Source: Bidens hawaiensis (lineage: Eukaryota; Streptophyta; Magnoliopsida; Asterales; Asteraceae). Taken from it: DNA of 64,000 bases. The stretch spans positions 1 to 64,000 of the forward strand of contig JAIQDT010007369.1 of NCBI GenBank assembly GCA_021521415.1, written 5' to 3'. Under the pieces are notes generated by a model. It had not been told where the DNA came from, ran no database searches, and saw nothing but the letters and a program-made list of their open reading frames with translations. The translations under genes were made by a program, and so were the position numbers. How positions within the stretch are numbered: the first letter of the stretch is position 1; every line of letters starts with the position of its first letter. Positions 1-12,196 of the stretch are shown here, piece by piece.

Positions 1-35
1 CCCGTTAACCGGCGTTAGTTTTAACAAACCAAGTT

Positions 36-395
36 AACCCGGTTAGTTTTTTAACAAACCAAACTAACCCCTTATCTTAGTGTTTTTAACTTACATTGAA
101 TTTTGAATAGTTATATAAAAGTAAATGTTTTATAAATTGAAATGTAAAGTACATGTTTTATAAAAGTAGTAATAATATTAAAAATATGAAATAAAATAAA
201 CTGAAAAACAGTAATAACCCGGTTAGTTTTTTAACAAACCAAACTAACCCCTTATCTTAGTGTTTTTAACTTACATTGAATTTTGAATAGTTATATAAAA
301 GTAAATGTTTTATAAATTGAAATGTAAAGTATATGTTTTATAAAAGTAGTAATAATATTAAAAATATGAAATAAAATAAACTGAAAAACAGTAAT
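36..395. repeat. Two tandem copies of a 180-bp AT-rich unit
   Basis: The block at 36-215 is repeated almost without change at 216-395. The motif AACCCGGTTAGTTTT starts both copies and the spacing is 180 bp. It lies just beyond the 3' end of the MULE transposase, so it may be part of the terminal region of that element. The mirror-image MULE copy has a related AT-rich tail at about 52090-52320, but I see only one copy of the unit there. Confidence 0.85.
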
Positions 396-479
396 AATAT
401 TAAAAACATGAAACATGGAATAAAATACATTGAAAAGCACTACTAATATTAAAAACATGAAATAATACAAACAGAAACT

Positions 480-2957
480 CAAATACATGATAAAATAAAT
501 ACAATAATTATTTTTGTCGGTTTGGGCAATTGTTGATCCTGTGGCCCGTTGTTTTACAACCAGAACACCTACGACCCGTCCTTTCCTCAGCGTAGCTGGC
601 GTCCATCTCGTTATGCATCCTCCTCGCACGCCGTCTTCCCCTTACGATAGTTATCTTCGATGGGTCCCAATGAATTCGCCAACCGGTGTACATCCAATCT
701 TGTTTATGAGGCATCGGAAAATACTGGTTTCTGTATTGTGAACAGTATGTTTCTGTATAAAACCTTGGATTAGCAGCTTTTCTTAGACTTTCATGTATGT
801 GGTGGCAAACTGCAATGGCATGGCTACACGGGAACCGATAAATTTACCACTTACCACATGAGCAGGTTCGTCCGATGTTTGTAGGGATGCCTCCACTATG
901 AACCTTTGATGACGTGCTGAATAAGGGTATACTCTGTGTTGTCGAGCCCTTATTTCACGATTATGGAAGATTGTCCACATGCGGCGAGGAAAGTCTGTTG
1001 AACAATTATAAGCGGTTGTGTAGTGTATGGTGTGTTGTTCAACTTCTCTTAGTATATTCAATTAATGTCTTTATTGGGAGCATCCTGGCACCACGTAACA
1101 CATTGTTCATGCTTTCCGATATGTTCATGGTGAGGTTACCCCATCGTCGATTCCCATGGTTATACAGGACTGTCCATTTTGTTTTATCTATTCCAAAGAG
1201 GTACCGCCACGCTTCTTTATTTGTTTCCTTAAGCTCATCCATCAGGCGATCATACTTTCTTTGTTGTGTTGTGCTTCCGATCTCCCAACACATCCTTTTC
1301 AAGCTCACACTCTTGAACTTCACCGTGAAATTTCTTCTCACATGCCTTAGACAAAATCGATGGCAGACGTGGGGTTGCTTCCAGGATTCTAAATTATCCA
1401 TGCTGTCTTTTATACCCGCATGCCTGTTAGAAATTACACACAACGTTCACCTTGCGGGGTCTTCAATGTTCTCAGCAAATTGTTGAAGAAACCACTTCCA
1501 GCTCTCGTTTGTTTCTTCATCCACCATTGCGTATGCAATCAGCAAGATCATGTTGTTTGCATTTTTGGAAACCGCCATCAATATTATTCCCTTGTAACTG
1601 CCCCTTAGACGGGTGGCATCTATAGAGATCACATGAATGCAAAAACTAAAGGCTTTAATACTTGGACAGAATGCCCAAAATACATACTTGAATACTGAGC
1701 AGTCACTTGGACTATAGGGATGATGTAACAACTGGACAACGGTACCAGGGTTTCCTTATTGTAGTGCCATTATGTAGCTTGGTAATTCATGGAAGTTTTC
1801 ATCCTAGCAGTATATGTTTTCGATGGCTTTTTCCTGGTAGCCCAAGCCTTGTCGTAAGTGATATCAACATTCAGTTTCTCTTTGATCAGAGACTGAATTT
1901 GTTTCACAGCTAACGATACATCTGCAAGAACTTGTTGTTGGATGTGGGTTGCTAAAGCTTTTGATCTTAGGGCTTGGTTGTTTTTACGAGAAACAGTGGT
2001 GAAACATGAGTTAGCCGATGTCCATGTTGTAATTTTGAAACAATTGGAATCTTTTAATTTTCTTGCCGTGCATGTCCAAAGACATGGTTGAGAGGTATCG
2101 TGCTGGTTGTTTGTTTCCTTGATTTGATACTTTTAAATTTCGCTGTCAAGACTTTGGGTTGGGTTTCTGCCATAAATATCTCTCTGTTTTGGTTGATATT
2201 CCACATTCTAACGGCGTAATCAACTTGGCTTTTCGAAGTGAAATACATATTTAAACGTATTTCTGGATCTTTTTCGTCCCAAAACTCCATTTCATCTTCC
2301 GTAAAATTATCCATGGGAATATAGTCTTCATCCATTCCTTTACCTACATTAAGTTCAGGAAAATGTGTAAGTCCCTAACTTTGTTGTTGAGGCAAAGGAG
2401 GGACTGCTTCGTCGTCCTCCTATTCATATTTAGAAAGAGATGGTTCACTCTCTGATGTGTCTTCAATTTCTTTAGCAGGAGAGTCTTACAAAAATAAAAT
2501 TATGTATTAGCATTTACATATTATTGAGAATAAAAATAATTAAAAAGGAAGTAAAATAACCTTCATCGTAGTCTTCAATGATTGAGAAACTACCATGTTC
2601 ATGTTGTTGCAAGTATGGAACTACCGTCGTCCACGCCACATGAATTTTACAGGTGTAACCAGCAACAAGGGAAGCTAGTTGGTATATTAAATACATATCA
2701 TTTTCTTGGTGAATATGTGAGGTATATGTTCCATTGTATTCATAGTAGAGTGTTAACTCTAGACAATAACATTGACGGTCAATTTGAACACATCTGCATA
2801 TGTTGTCAACCAACTTGGAATAACTGATCTGAAAAGTAACTAAGAACGTAGTGAGGTGTTCCCGGAGCACCTATAACAACCCCTTGTGTGTATGCCACTT
2901 CACCCCCATAATATAACTGTACCACAAAGGGATTGAATGACAAAGAAGAAGACATTT
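480..2957 (-). pseudogene. MuDR-type (MULE) transposase, degenerate
   Basis: A Mutator-like transposase broken into several frames. The first exon starts at the ATG at 2957 and runs to about 2570, and an intron seems to end near 2490. The next part (2335-2054) is the N-terminal MuDR plug-like DNA-binding region. The transposase core lies at about 1731-1039: SIDATRL keeps the first catalytic aspartate, but the second motif reads ISNRHAGI, so the usual aspartate is asparagine. SESMNNV follows the expected MULE pattern. The C-terminus (714-508) has a CCHC zinc knuckle, CSGCKTTGHRINNC. Frame changes near 2100, 1740 and 1040 rule out a working protein. The inverted copy at 49613-52075 is roughly 91% identical in a stretch compared by eye and allows the gene model to be read. 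Family identification is firm; intron position is approximate. Confidence 0.85.
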
Positions 2958-3145
2958 GATGCTTGAACGAGGAAGTGGATGGAAGGTTGAATTAGAAAGT
3001 GGAAGGATGGTGGTATTTATAACTGATAAATAAAAAAATTGTCATATTTTCTTAAAAAAATCACCATTTTTGAATAATAATTTTATCCTCAATATTAATA
3101 ATTTGTTACATGTACTGAACTAAAAGTTACATTCTAAGTAAATAT

Positions 3146-4681
3146 TTAATGCCTATGCGGATAGCGGATTAGATAGCCACCGGTACCACAACCAACTAGT
3201 CTTGGATCTCTTCTTGGTTGTACACGTCTTGGTTTTGCATCTTCAGGTTCATTATCAATTGGTGGACTGGAGCCTTCGGGTTGACTCAGATGTTGGTCCA
3301 AGTTCATTTGAACCGGAGTTAAATGTTGGTAACGCGGTTGTTGTACAATAAGACCGGTATAATCGTAATTATGGAAAGGTCCCTGCTGGTTTGCGTACAT
3401 CGCAGGAATCATATTACTAGGAGTGTAGTCAAGCAATGAGGATACCCAATTTTTGTTAACATTTGACTAGGTACCTAATTCAATGTTTGATGATCCCTGT
3501 CCAACATTTTCAAATGAAGGTCGATAACCGGCTTGCCATTCTAGTGTTGCCCCTCAAAAATTAGAGGGACCCTCCCCATAGTTGGGAGTAGGCCCTCTAA
3601 AATTTGAGGGACCCTCCCCATAATTGGCTGTAGGCCCTCCAAAATTTGAGGGACCCTCCCCTCATCATCATCATCATGTACGAGGTCTACCTGAGTTCTT
3701 TGTCGACCACGACGCCCCCGACCACGCGAAGCACATTAGGGGAGAGTGTTATCTGGTACCAGATCCGGTTCATTAGTCTGAATATACGAAGGCTGTTCAA
3801 TCTGATTAACTGATCCAATCAGTTGACAAGCTATGCCTTGGACCCCTCCAAAATTTTCAAAGTAATGATCATGGCTGATGTTCTGCATTCTGATTGCTTC
3901 TTGACCAATGAATCCTAATCCATCCATCTGCAAAACCAAAATAATTAAAACCTATACACATTACTTATTTGTTAAATTTAATTCTACATTAGTAATTATA
4001 CTAATCAAGTATCTTGCAGTCCCCACCAACACTGGGGACGTGCCTCGGGTCCTTTATATATAATACAGTATGTCGATGAAACCAATCATTGTAAGTATGG
4101 TGCCGTAGGCATGTTGATGGGCACACCTTCGACCACATTTCGTGTCTATGGTTCCAATTTCTGTGGCCAACCTCCCTTTCCGCATTGTTTTACGGAGTTT
4201 GTGAAGCACTTCACGTGAAATAGGGAATGGGGCAGGGACCTCCTGAAGAAATCCAAACTGCCTCATCACGCTTTCCACCGGATAATATTCAACGACATTC
4301 CAATATAGTAGAAAACATCGTGACCTCCAACTTTGTATGCATGTTCAACACATTTCCGGGAGTCTCCGCATCACGTTCCGATAAGGCATTCAATCAAACT
4401 GTTAAAATAATAATCTATTAATATATAGTATTTACAATCGATTTATAAAACATTTATGCTAAAGAAAAAAAATACATTGGCCTCTCGTAGATTTTGTAGT
4501 GTTGTCCGGTGGGCCTTAGCATATGTGCAGAAGTCTCTGTGTTACTAATGGCATGGTCCGCCCACCTTCAGGAGGACAATAATAAGTATTAGAATATTAA
4601 TATTTATATATTACAATAGTACACAATTACCTTGCGCCATATGGTTTTTTCCAATCTATTTGTTGATCGACAATTGTGGGT
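3146..4681 (-). pseudogene. Plant mobile domain (PMD) gene, MAIN/MAIL-like, degenerate
   Basis: Reading from 4681 downward: a short exon (PTIVDQQIDW, donor at about 4632), a second exon near 4570-4490 and a third from about 4405. The third has the conserved PMD block ending ESVMRQFGFLQEVP at about 4278-4235. In that exon a tryptophan position reads as a stop just before MPYRNVM, and another stop follows PEMC, so the gene is dead. A frameshift comes next, and the C-terminal tail (3939-3146) is rich in Pro, Gln and Asn and ends IRYPHRH. PMD proteins (aminotransferase-like or 'phosphatase 7 long form' annotations) occur both as host genes (MAIN, MAIL1) and inside transposons. Here it lies about 190 bp upstream of the MULE start, same strand, which suggests it is element cargo. 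An N-terminal part is missing beyond 4681, where an LTR begins. Confidence 0.75.
3545..3665 (-). repeat. In-frame 45-bp minisatellite in the PMD tail
   Basis: Three near-copies of a 45-bp unit encode a 15-residue repeat of the form GEGPSNFRGPTPNY plus linker on the minus strand. The repeat is in the same frame as the conserved C-terminal tail downstream. The first-read copies are exact in length, so the expansion kept the frame. Confidence 0.75.
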
Positions 4682-6261
4682 GTCTGATGTGCTAATAGTA
4701 GTTTAATAATTATTAACTAATTCGACTAAACTACTAACTAGCAAGTGAACCGATCGACTAGAGTAAAAGCTAAGTAAGTCCGGATATCGAACCCACGAGA
4801 CTCTCTAAATTATGTTTATTAGCTAATTAGACTCAACTACAGACACGACTTATTAATTACATTATTTGTTTGGGGGATTTTTATTTAAAATACTAATTTA
4901 ATACTATAACTAAAAACTAATTAAGAAAACAAGTAATTTAAAAAAAAAACAAAGTCTGTTGTGAAAATAAGATGAAGAAGAGAAGACTACCTAGGCTAGA
5001 ATCCCCTAAATTTCAGTAATGAATTAACCCGGGAAAATGTTTAGTTATAGACTGGGATCGTAAAATAGACACTTAAAAGAAAACCCGAGCAGGACCCCTT
5101 ACCCTTCTCAAGAGACACCTATGAGTTTCTAACAAGTTTTAACGCACACCAGTATTAAAAATCAAGTAACCACCTAATTAATTATGACTTAGTTCCTTTA
5201 TAACGAAATCCTACCTTACAGCGAGGAAATCAAAGGCAATTTACTATATTTAATTGGTTTGATAAACAATAATAAATAATCAACCCTAGACGGACTCCTT
5301 ACGAAGAACTAAATCTAGCAAGATTAAATAATAAGGATCTATCAATAACCTAGCACTTTACAGATTTTAGGTTAGCAACACACTTAGGTTTATTTGACAA
5401 TATTATTCCTATGATCTTATCATGACATCAATCATAAAATAATCAAGAACACAAAGTAATTGATCTAATAGCAACATCATATGACAAACAATAATCAAGG
5501 AAAGCTATGGAATAAAACTCATCAAACAATCCCAAGCATCCATATGCATCAATTAACTATAAATAAATCTTTTACTAAACCATAAAAACACAAACGATAA
5601 ACAATCCCAAAGTCAAAGCAAAACCCCAAAGTAGGTTCATCATAAGCCTAAGTAGTTCATGCAATTTAGCCTAGCATCTTAGGTTTAAATAAAACAAGCA
5701 AATAAGAATTCATGTTGGTAAAATAACGAAAATGAAAGAAACAAAAGATAAAACGCGTGTTCTTCGTCTTCAACTAATACGCGCAACACCAGCTGATTCT
5801 TCGATTCCAAAGCTGCCAAAAGCTGATCTCGGACACCTCGAAACTCACCAAATTCGTCTGAAACTTCAGGGTATACTTAAGGGTGAGTTTAGGGGTCTTT
5901 AAATAGGCAACAGGTGTCCAAAAATACGAAAGTCGGCTAAACGATCTGGAATGTTCCGAGCATAGGGCCGCCGCGTGGCAGGCTTCACCTCCCCCGTCGT
6001 GCAGCGCCCGGTAGAATGGGAGGGGTGGGGGGCGACCGACCTAGTCGGTCCGGTTCTCTTCCTGGCCTGGTCCGGTTCGTTTCCTGATCCTTCGGTTCTC
6101 CGGTTCGGCTAGTTTTTACTCCTTTTTCCGCCTTCTTTTCACCAAAATTAAAACCCGAAACCTAAAACATAAAACCATATAATCTTACGAGAAACCGAAT
6201 AAAATTAATAAAATAATAAATAAAATATACCAGGGATTAATGTATATTAAACGTTATATCA
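4682..6261 (-). mobile_element. Probable 3' LTR of a Ty3-type retrotransposon
   Basis: On the minus strand a purine-rich AGTGTGGGGATATT at about 6275-6262 looks like a polypurine tract. It is followed by TGATATAACG at 6261, and the segment ends TCAGACA at 4682, giving TG...CA borders of about 1.58 kb. The PMD sequence is cut at 4681, consistent with insertion there. Target-site duplication cannot be checked because the other end is missing. GC-rich stretches at 5965-6090 stand out in otherwise AT-rich DNA. The exact borders are inferred. Confidence 0.45.
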
Positions 6262-7984
6262 AATATCCCCACACTTATTCTTTTTTTCGTCCCTGAAAAA
6301 GTCTCATTGCAATGGGATTAGAATCGGAGAAATACAATATTACAAACATATAGGTTACCTTAAAATTTTTAGAACAACTCAAAAACTACAATCACCGATA
6401 TTGTTGTCCACTTAAACTCATGCCTTTGTCTTTACCGGGACAAGTAAGATCCAACTATTATTATTATTATTATTATTATTTGTATATAATCTAGTGGAAC
6501 CCACAGTCAAGACCTGTTTTATCAAGCAACATCATAAATAGCAGATTAAACCTCATAAATAGCAGATTAAAACCACCCCAACTTGACTTAAACCTCATAA
6601 ATAGCAGATTAAAACATTGTTGCACATTTATCATAAATAGCTAAGACGATCAAGGATATTGTTTATCCACCTAAATTTAAACATCAAAGTATACCAAGCA
6701 GCCATTAGATATGATTAAGGAACAATTATTCAACCAAGTAGATAGTGTTCCCCACTACATGACATAACCCCGTTATCAAGCAACATCCCAAAGTCCATCT
6801 CCATAGGTGAGTATGCACGAATTCATCTGTAGGCTTACATATGACGTGTCCCGTGTGGTCCATTTCTTAATGGTAATGAGACGCGAGCACGGGGACCCCA
6901 TATGACTAACAGCGTGTATGATCAAGTCAGTAGTGAATTTGTACTTTTAAAGCACTTTGTGATCATGTTTATTGACTTATAATTTGGCAGATAAACTGCG
7001 GGTTTGCTCTTATTAGGCTTTTTGAAATATCCATAAACCCACTTAGGAAATATGAATACCAGATGAATAACTACATACAGACCCATAGTGTCCGAACCCT
7101 GGAGCATCCCATCAATACAGGATTTAAGGCCATAAAACCATACGCCTATGAAGTGTTTAAACACTAAAACTAAAAGTGAAAGATTTTAAGTTTAGATAAC
7201 TTGCTACACGGTATACTTTAACGTTTAAACCTACCCAAGCATCGTATGATAGCGTATTCAGATTTCTTTAAAATTCATAACTTTTCTACTATCAAACTAA
7301 AAATGAGGCTTGAGTATGGCCGACCTTTCATCTCGTATTTTATACAGACTTAACATGTTTCCCACTAAAAATCATATTGTCTCGTTTTAAACCAACTATC
7401 AAACTGCCCTTTCATTCTCAAGGCTGAGCCTACCGACACATCTCAAGTTAGTTTGAAAAACTGATTCCCGATAAGTATCCTCATCTCCTATTTATACGCA
7501 AACAGAAACAAAATCAAGGGACATTTTTCAAAACTTTTTAATTTTTTTATAAAGATGACAAAACAAGTTAAAGACATGTGTTCCTATCCCCACACTAAAA
7601 ATTTGCATTGTCCTCAATGCATGGATGGAAACACGACTCAAGAAATTTAAGATAAAAACAAAACCTAAACACGACTCAAGAAATTTAAGATAAAAACAAA
7701 ACCTAAAAAATACAAAAATAAATAACAAAACAAAGCGAAAAAAATGAAAAACTAAAAAATATAAAAACAAAGTAAAAAGGAAAAAGACTTAGCTGGTAGT
7801 ATGGAAGACTGTCAAAGTGCCAGTCTTGTCTCCATGAATTCTCTCCTCACCGATCGCTCGCCATGATTATTTATCTCATTCTCTCATTATAATATAAAAA
7901 TAAATCACAATAATCATAATATATTATTATTATTATTATTGTTATAATTATTGATGAAAAAAAACACATATACCTTAAAGAATG
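6262..7984 (-). mobile_element. Internal 3' remnant of an LTR retrotransposon, non-coding
   Basis: No convincing protein is present. On the minus strand the sequence near 7625-7585 reads as a GAGGACAATGCA-type block followed by AGTGTGGGG, a pattern common between pol and the 3' LTR of Athila/Tat Ty3 elements. A short unit CATAAATAGCAGATTAAA recurs three times at about 6533-6615 and an ATT microsatellite sits at about 6460-6480. The 5' side is lost at the MITE near 7985. Confidence 0.4.
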
Positions 7985-8127
7985 AAAATCCTATATTTGG
8001 AAGGAATTTCATTCCTTGTGGAATGGTTCATTTCATTACCACATGACAACCAAACGTGGTTTTTTCCATTCCTTTGGAATGAACCATTTCATTCCATCTC
8101 TCATTCATTTATACCAAACGCTAACTA
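7985..8127. mobile_element. MITE-like fragment beside the EPRV
   Basis: Repeated and inverted GGAATGRTTCATTTC-type blocks form an internal hairpin, and the segment ends with ACCAAACGC, typical of Harbinger-type MITE ends. It abuts the first recognisable EPRV A sequence at about 8128. Only one clear end is visible, so class and borders are tentative. Confidence 0.4.
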
Positions 8128-8207
8128 AGATTCTTCAAACAAGAAATAGCTGTCGCTAGAAAGAAACTCTTTAAGCTTAAAGCAAAAAAAACTCTTATAA
8201 CTATAAC

Positions 8208-8525
8208 ATGCGTTCTCTTGTAAAGTTAGAAGAATTAATTAGAGATCTGATTAATAAAGTAGAAAAATTATCTACTAACGAAAATCTAGAGGCTATAGCT
8301 GCAAAGATCATTAAAGACGTCTCCGGAAAAATTGATAAAATAGAGGAAGTTAAGCCTCAAAAGCTAGAACAGCACACTAAAATCTTCAACAAAAAAGGAA
8401 GATTTCAAAAATACTATTTTCCTAACTTTAATGTAGGAAATCCGTCGTTAGGAAGTTCTAAGTACAAAGGAACAATAAAATATCAAAAGAAAATATCAAA
8501 AGAAACAATTCTTGGAAAATTGTAA
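8208..8525 (+). pseudogene. EPRV A virion-associated protein (VAP, ORF III-like), left copy
   Basis: A 105-residue frame. The N-terminal half is charged and heptad-like, as in the coiled-coil VAP of caulimoviruses that binds the capsid and links it to the movement protein. The second half has the GRFQKYYFPNFNVGNPSLGSS block typical of the family's nucleic-acid/capsid-binding tail (quoted here as YYFPNFNVGN). After GSSK the sequence diverges from the inverted copy at 33364-33621, apparently by a small deletion, so the last part is unreliable. About 80 bp upstream (8128-8207) match the end of the small ORF that precedes VAP in the right arm. Movement protein and primer-binding site are absent on this side. 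Confidence 0.8.
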
Positions 8526-8782
8526 AAACTTGACAAAAGATGTCAAAAGATGTCAGAACCCATGTGCAAGTCTTTAAAACCAATATGACGTGTTTTAGAG
8601 CAATAATGACTAATATGGAGATTGACCTTCAAGTAGAAAAATGTCACATAATTTGAAAACTCATCATAATTCATGACAATTGGAATATGCATCCATGTGA
8701 CAAATTAAAAATTATATCCGAGCTAATAAAGCAAAAACAAAAGCTTGAAAAAGAAATTCAAGAGCTTAACAAAACTAAAAAG
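8526..8782 (+). other. Degraded VAP-CP spacer of EPRV A
   Basis: This stretch is collinear with 33040-33300 of the right arm (inverted) but holds no open frame. It probably includes decayed VAP 3' coding sequence and the 5' leader of the coat-protein frame. Confidence 0.6.
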
Positions 8783-10138
8783 TGAGTTATATTTCTCAAA
8801 AACTAGAACAAATCTTTGATAGGCAGCTTGAGACATGCTCAGCTGAGCAAATACATTAACTAGTTGTAATGTCACTAAGTGATAAAGAATGCGAACAAAA
8901 GTTTTCTGAAAATTAGAGTCTTAGAGACAAATATTTTCCAGAACAGGTTTTCACTATAAAAGAACCTAAAACTGAATAAGAAATCACTTCAGAACCTATA
9001 ACTGAAGATGAAATTTCTTCTGGAGAAGAAACTCCTATACTAGCCGGTACTAGTTATACTAGCCATAAAAAGAAAAATACAGAATTGTCTATGCCTTATC
9101 ACAAAGGTATACCAAATTCAAATAATAAAAGTTCAACCGCAATTGACACCATTAAAATAGACTGTATCTTCGGTCTTGAAAAAAGAAAAGAAGTTATAGA
9201 CAAATGGAATACTGAGATTAGTCTCATTATCCAGTCTAATCCAGAAGAGTTCTCTAATACCAAGGCATTACTATTATTAGTAGAGCACAAATCTTCAGGA
9301 ATCATCGAAGACTTCATTAAAGGTACAACTTGGAATGAAAATATGCGTGGTATAGACCTCTTTGATCAAATAATCAATGCCATGTATATGATGTTCTTAG
9401 ATCATGATTTTCTCACAAATAAAGACTAAGAAAATAAAAAATTGCTGGAAAAAGCAAGGCAAAATCTTACAAAAGCACAATTATGTGATATATGTCTTTT
9501 AGACGATTTTACTTGTTTATTTGAGCAAACCTTAAACAAGTTAAGTACGGGTGAATATCATTATTGGATAGAAGCCTACTTAATGAAAATCCTCATCATA
9601 GGAGAAAAGGCCAAAGAAAGATGGAATAAAGAAAATAACCTTTTAACTATGCATTCCCTCGGATTTGCTACAAGGATTGTTAAAGAAGAAATTGCAGTTT
9701 ATTGTGATTTCTCCAACAAACAAAAATAGTTAAAAAGATTTAACAAAAAATGTTGTAGTACTTTGACTAAAGCACCTCAATTATAAAGGGATGTGACCCA
9801 CCCAAAAATAAAAAAAATACTTCAAAACGTAGTATAAAACAAAAAGAAAGTTTTGGAAAACTAAGAAAAAAAACATTTACACCTGGTAAATATTTTTCAA
9901 AAGAAAAACCAAAGATTTGTCGTAAGGAAAGAAAAAATGTAGATGTTGGAAATGTTCTGAGGATGGACATTATGCCAACGAATGTCCTAACTGACAAAAA
10001 TTCCCAGAGAAAACAAAGTTTATTCTAGAAGCGGAAGGAGAAGGATATTTTCCTTCTGAAAATATTTACAATGGATATACTCAGGTATATTCAGTAACAG
10101 TCAAATACGACTTTTCTGACGATTCTACTGATTCATAA
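8783..10138 (+). pseudogene. EPRV A coat protein (ORF IV-like), left copy
   Basis: The capsid gene of a caulimovirus-like EPRV. The initiator seen as ATG in the right arm is GTG here (8783). An acidic N-terminal region with several stops (to about 9060) leads into a long open core (9085-9429, then 9442-9729 after one in-frame stop), matching the conserved capsid domain. Frameshifts scatter the basic region, and the CCHC zinc knuckle (CWKCSEDGHYANEC) is at about 9944-9985. The frame ends in a stop that overlaps the pol ATG (TAATG at 10136-10140), the usual compact caulimovirid arrangement. At least four stops or shifts make it non-functional. Confidence 0.85.
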
Positions 10139-10540
10139 TGACTACAACCCCTAAGCGGGAAGAAAATGAATTAGGTAAATTACATTTTGTCAAAATATTA
10201 TAAAACAAGAAGAATTGGTTTATGCTAATATAACCAATCCCAACTCTATTTATATCAAACCAGCTAAAAAGAATTACCACAGTAGTGAAAATGAATTACT
10301 GGCAGTAAAAAACACCATTTCAAAGTTTTCTATTTATCTAACCCTTGTAAAATTTCTAGTCAGGACAGATAAAAAAACTTCACTTATTTCTTAAAAACAA
10401 AAATTTCAGGAGATAACAAACAAGGACGCCTAGTCAGATGGCAAATGTGGTTTTCAAGATATTCCTTTAATATTGAACATCTTGAAGGAGCAAAAAATGT
10501 GTTAGCTGATAGCTTAACACGTGACTTTCAAAATGCGTAA
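10138..10540 (+). pseudogene. EPRV A pol, internally deleted (only start and RNase H tail)
   Basis: The first 90 to 120 bases match the start of pol in the right arm. At about 10260 the sequence jumps straight to the second half of the RNase H domain (motif LVRTDxK at about 10355, then the RLVRWQMWFSRY block at about 10430). The protease, the reverse transcriptase and half of RNase H, roughly 1.5 kb in the right arm, are missing. The tail also has frameshifts. The deletion is a clean internal loss, because both flanks are collinear with 28473-26470. Confidence 0.85.
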
Positions 10541-10621
10541 GCAATGACGTAATATTTTTCTATAAATAGGATACGTCTCTTTCACCAAATACATCACACC
10601 CACATTTAGAAAAGAATTGTG

Positions 10622-11956
10622 ATGAAAGAAGAGAAAGAAAAAATCAAGGCTCTACGCCTAAAAGAAAAAACTCTTTCAATAGAATTAAAAGCTGTGCAAC
10701 AGCAAATTGCGTTATACAACGAAGTGCTTAATGCCAAAACTGTAAATTCTGTACGGGAAGACGAAAATCAAGTCCGTTAACCCCTGATGCTTTTGGAAAA
10801 ACCATACATACGGCAAAAGATGAGCCACAATCATCTTCTAGTCCGGAAACAAACGGCTCCGGTAAAGACGACTCAAATCCGTTCATGGCTGAAAGTTTGC
10901 CAAAAACTATTAAAACCAGCTATGCTCAAAATGTGACATCTCCAGGAAATCAAAAGATGAGATTCTATGTCATTTTTTATGGAGACCACAGAGGAATCTA
11001 TGAAGACTGGGCTATTGTCTCAAGATATGTCCAGAATACAACGGTTCCTTCAAAAAATTTGGCTCTTTTGTTACAAGCTCAACAAAAAGCCACAAGATAT
11101 TCTGCAGAATTTGGAAAAAAAGAAATACCATTAAGGGTTACTATCCTTCCCATGCCTGTAGGTTAACAAAGAAAACCTCACAGGTTAGCTTTTCAAATTC
11201 TACATTTGAAAAAAGAAAGGAGAAAAGCATAGAGATCCAAAATGAAGAAATCGATCTAATTAGTTTAGACGAATTCCGATTAGCTTGGTCAAAAGTCAGG
11301 GCCCTTAGTCCTAAGACTTTGAAGTCGAACATGTATTCACAGAAGACAAAACGACAAAAAGTCTATACAACTTATGTCCGGGAGCAGATCCCCATTTAGT
11401 CAATCTAGCATTCTCTGCTGGATTAATTAAAAATATTTATCCTTCAGCAAACTTACAAGAAATCAACTTGTTTACAGAAGGAATGAAGAAGGCTGTAAAA
11501 CCTTCAAAAAGAAGATAGCAGCGGCAAAAGATGCCAACATCTACATAGAGTGCACTTCTGCATTACCAGATTGGTATTAAGGAAAAAGCTCTCCTGCCTT
11601 GCATCTTTTGGAGGTAGGAATAGCCAAGACAAGAAATGTTCAACTTTCCAAAAATGGAAAAACGAGAGGACGTTAGCAACTGGGTCTCCACTAGAGTTAA
11701 TGGATATCTAACAATTTTAAAAACTCTTCAGCAAATTATGGTTGGAAGTCTCAAAAAAATTAAATACTGCAGGCAAAACTGCGTAATATTAGTTACAGCA
11801 GAACCCCGTACCCGTGCATGAAAAGCATGCAACAGAAACCATTGAGCAGCGAATTATCCTCAATGAGCTCGATGTAGGCCCTGCCACCAAAAAAATTATT
11901 GTGTCAAGAACTAACACGCACAATAGAAAACCATGCATGTGAAGAATGCAGATAAA
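10622..11956 (+). pseudogene. EPRV A TAV/P6 (inclusion body-transactivator), copy 1, type a
   Basis: Begins at the ATG at 10622 with a charged, helical N-terminus rich in Lys and Glu, then a frameshift near 10780. An open piece (10885-11166) carries the caulimovirus P6 domain, seen as FYVIFYGDHRGIYEDW, an RNase H1 N-domain-like fold. Further frameshifts lie at about 11165, 11300, 11400 and 11500. The likely C-terminus ends with a Cys-rich HACEEC-type motif before a stop near 11956. P6 proteins form viroplasms, allow reinitiation of translation and suppress silencing; this copy is too broken to do so. Type a is recognised by DAFGK, NGSGK and FMAESLP, shared with copy 4. Confidence 0.85.
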
Positions 11957-12196
11957 GCGGCATCCTCTCAGTTGAAATAATGGAGTATACACGTGACTTG
12001 GACACTACACATGGGTTCACTGATTAAAGAAAAGCAAGCACGCGAATAAAGCTGGCAAAGCGACAACCTCTCAGTCGAATAATGGAGGACACGTGACTAT
12101 GACCCCACATGGGTTCAATTATGTAGAAGATTGCGTAAGCACTTGCGTAAACAAAAAGAACTTTACGTTCAATTTTTCTATATGTTGTAACATATG
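11957..12196 (+). promoter_or_regulatory. EPRV A intergenic promoter, copy 1
   Basis: Downstream of TAV copy 1 lie repeated G-box-like CACGTGAC motifs (about 11989 and 12090). At 12131-12150 comes TTGCGTAAGCACTTGCGTAA, a relative of the ocs/as-1 enhancer with two TGACG-like half sites. A TATA-like TCTATATG follows at about 12178. The order enhancer-TATA-leader copies that of the caulimovirus 35S-type promoter. Copies in the palindrome at 21299-22330 keep a better ocs sequence. Confidence 0.7.

Noticed and set aside
914..1486. 190-residue plus-strand frame
   Set aside because: It is the antisense shadow of the MULE transposase.
4785..4810. tRNA-like ATCGAACCC block
   Set aside because: It sits inside the probable LTR and has no cloverleaf partners.
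7528..7770. Phe-rich 80-residue minus frame
   Set aside because: Translation of poly-A rich retrotransposon DNA, no membrane protein family.
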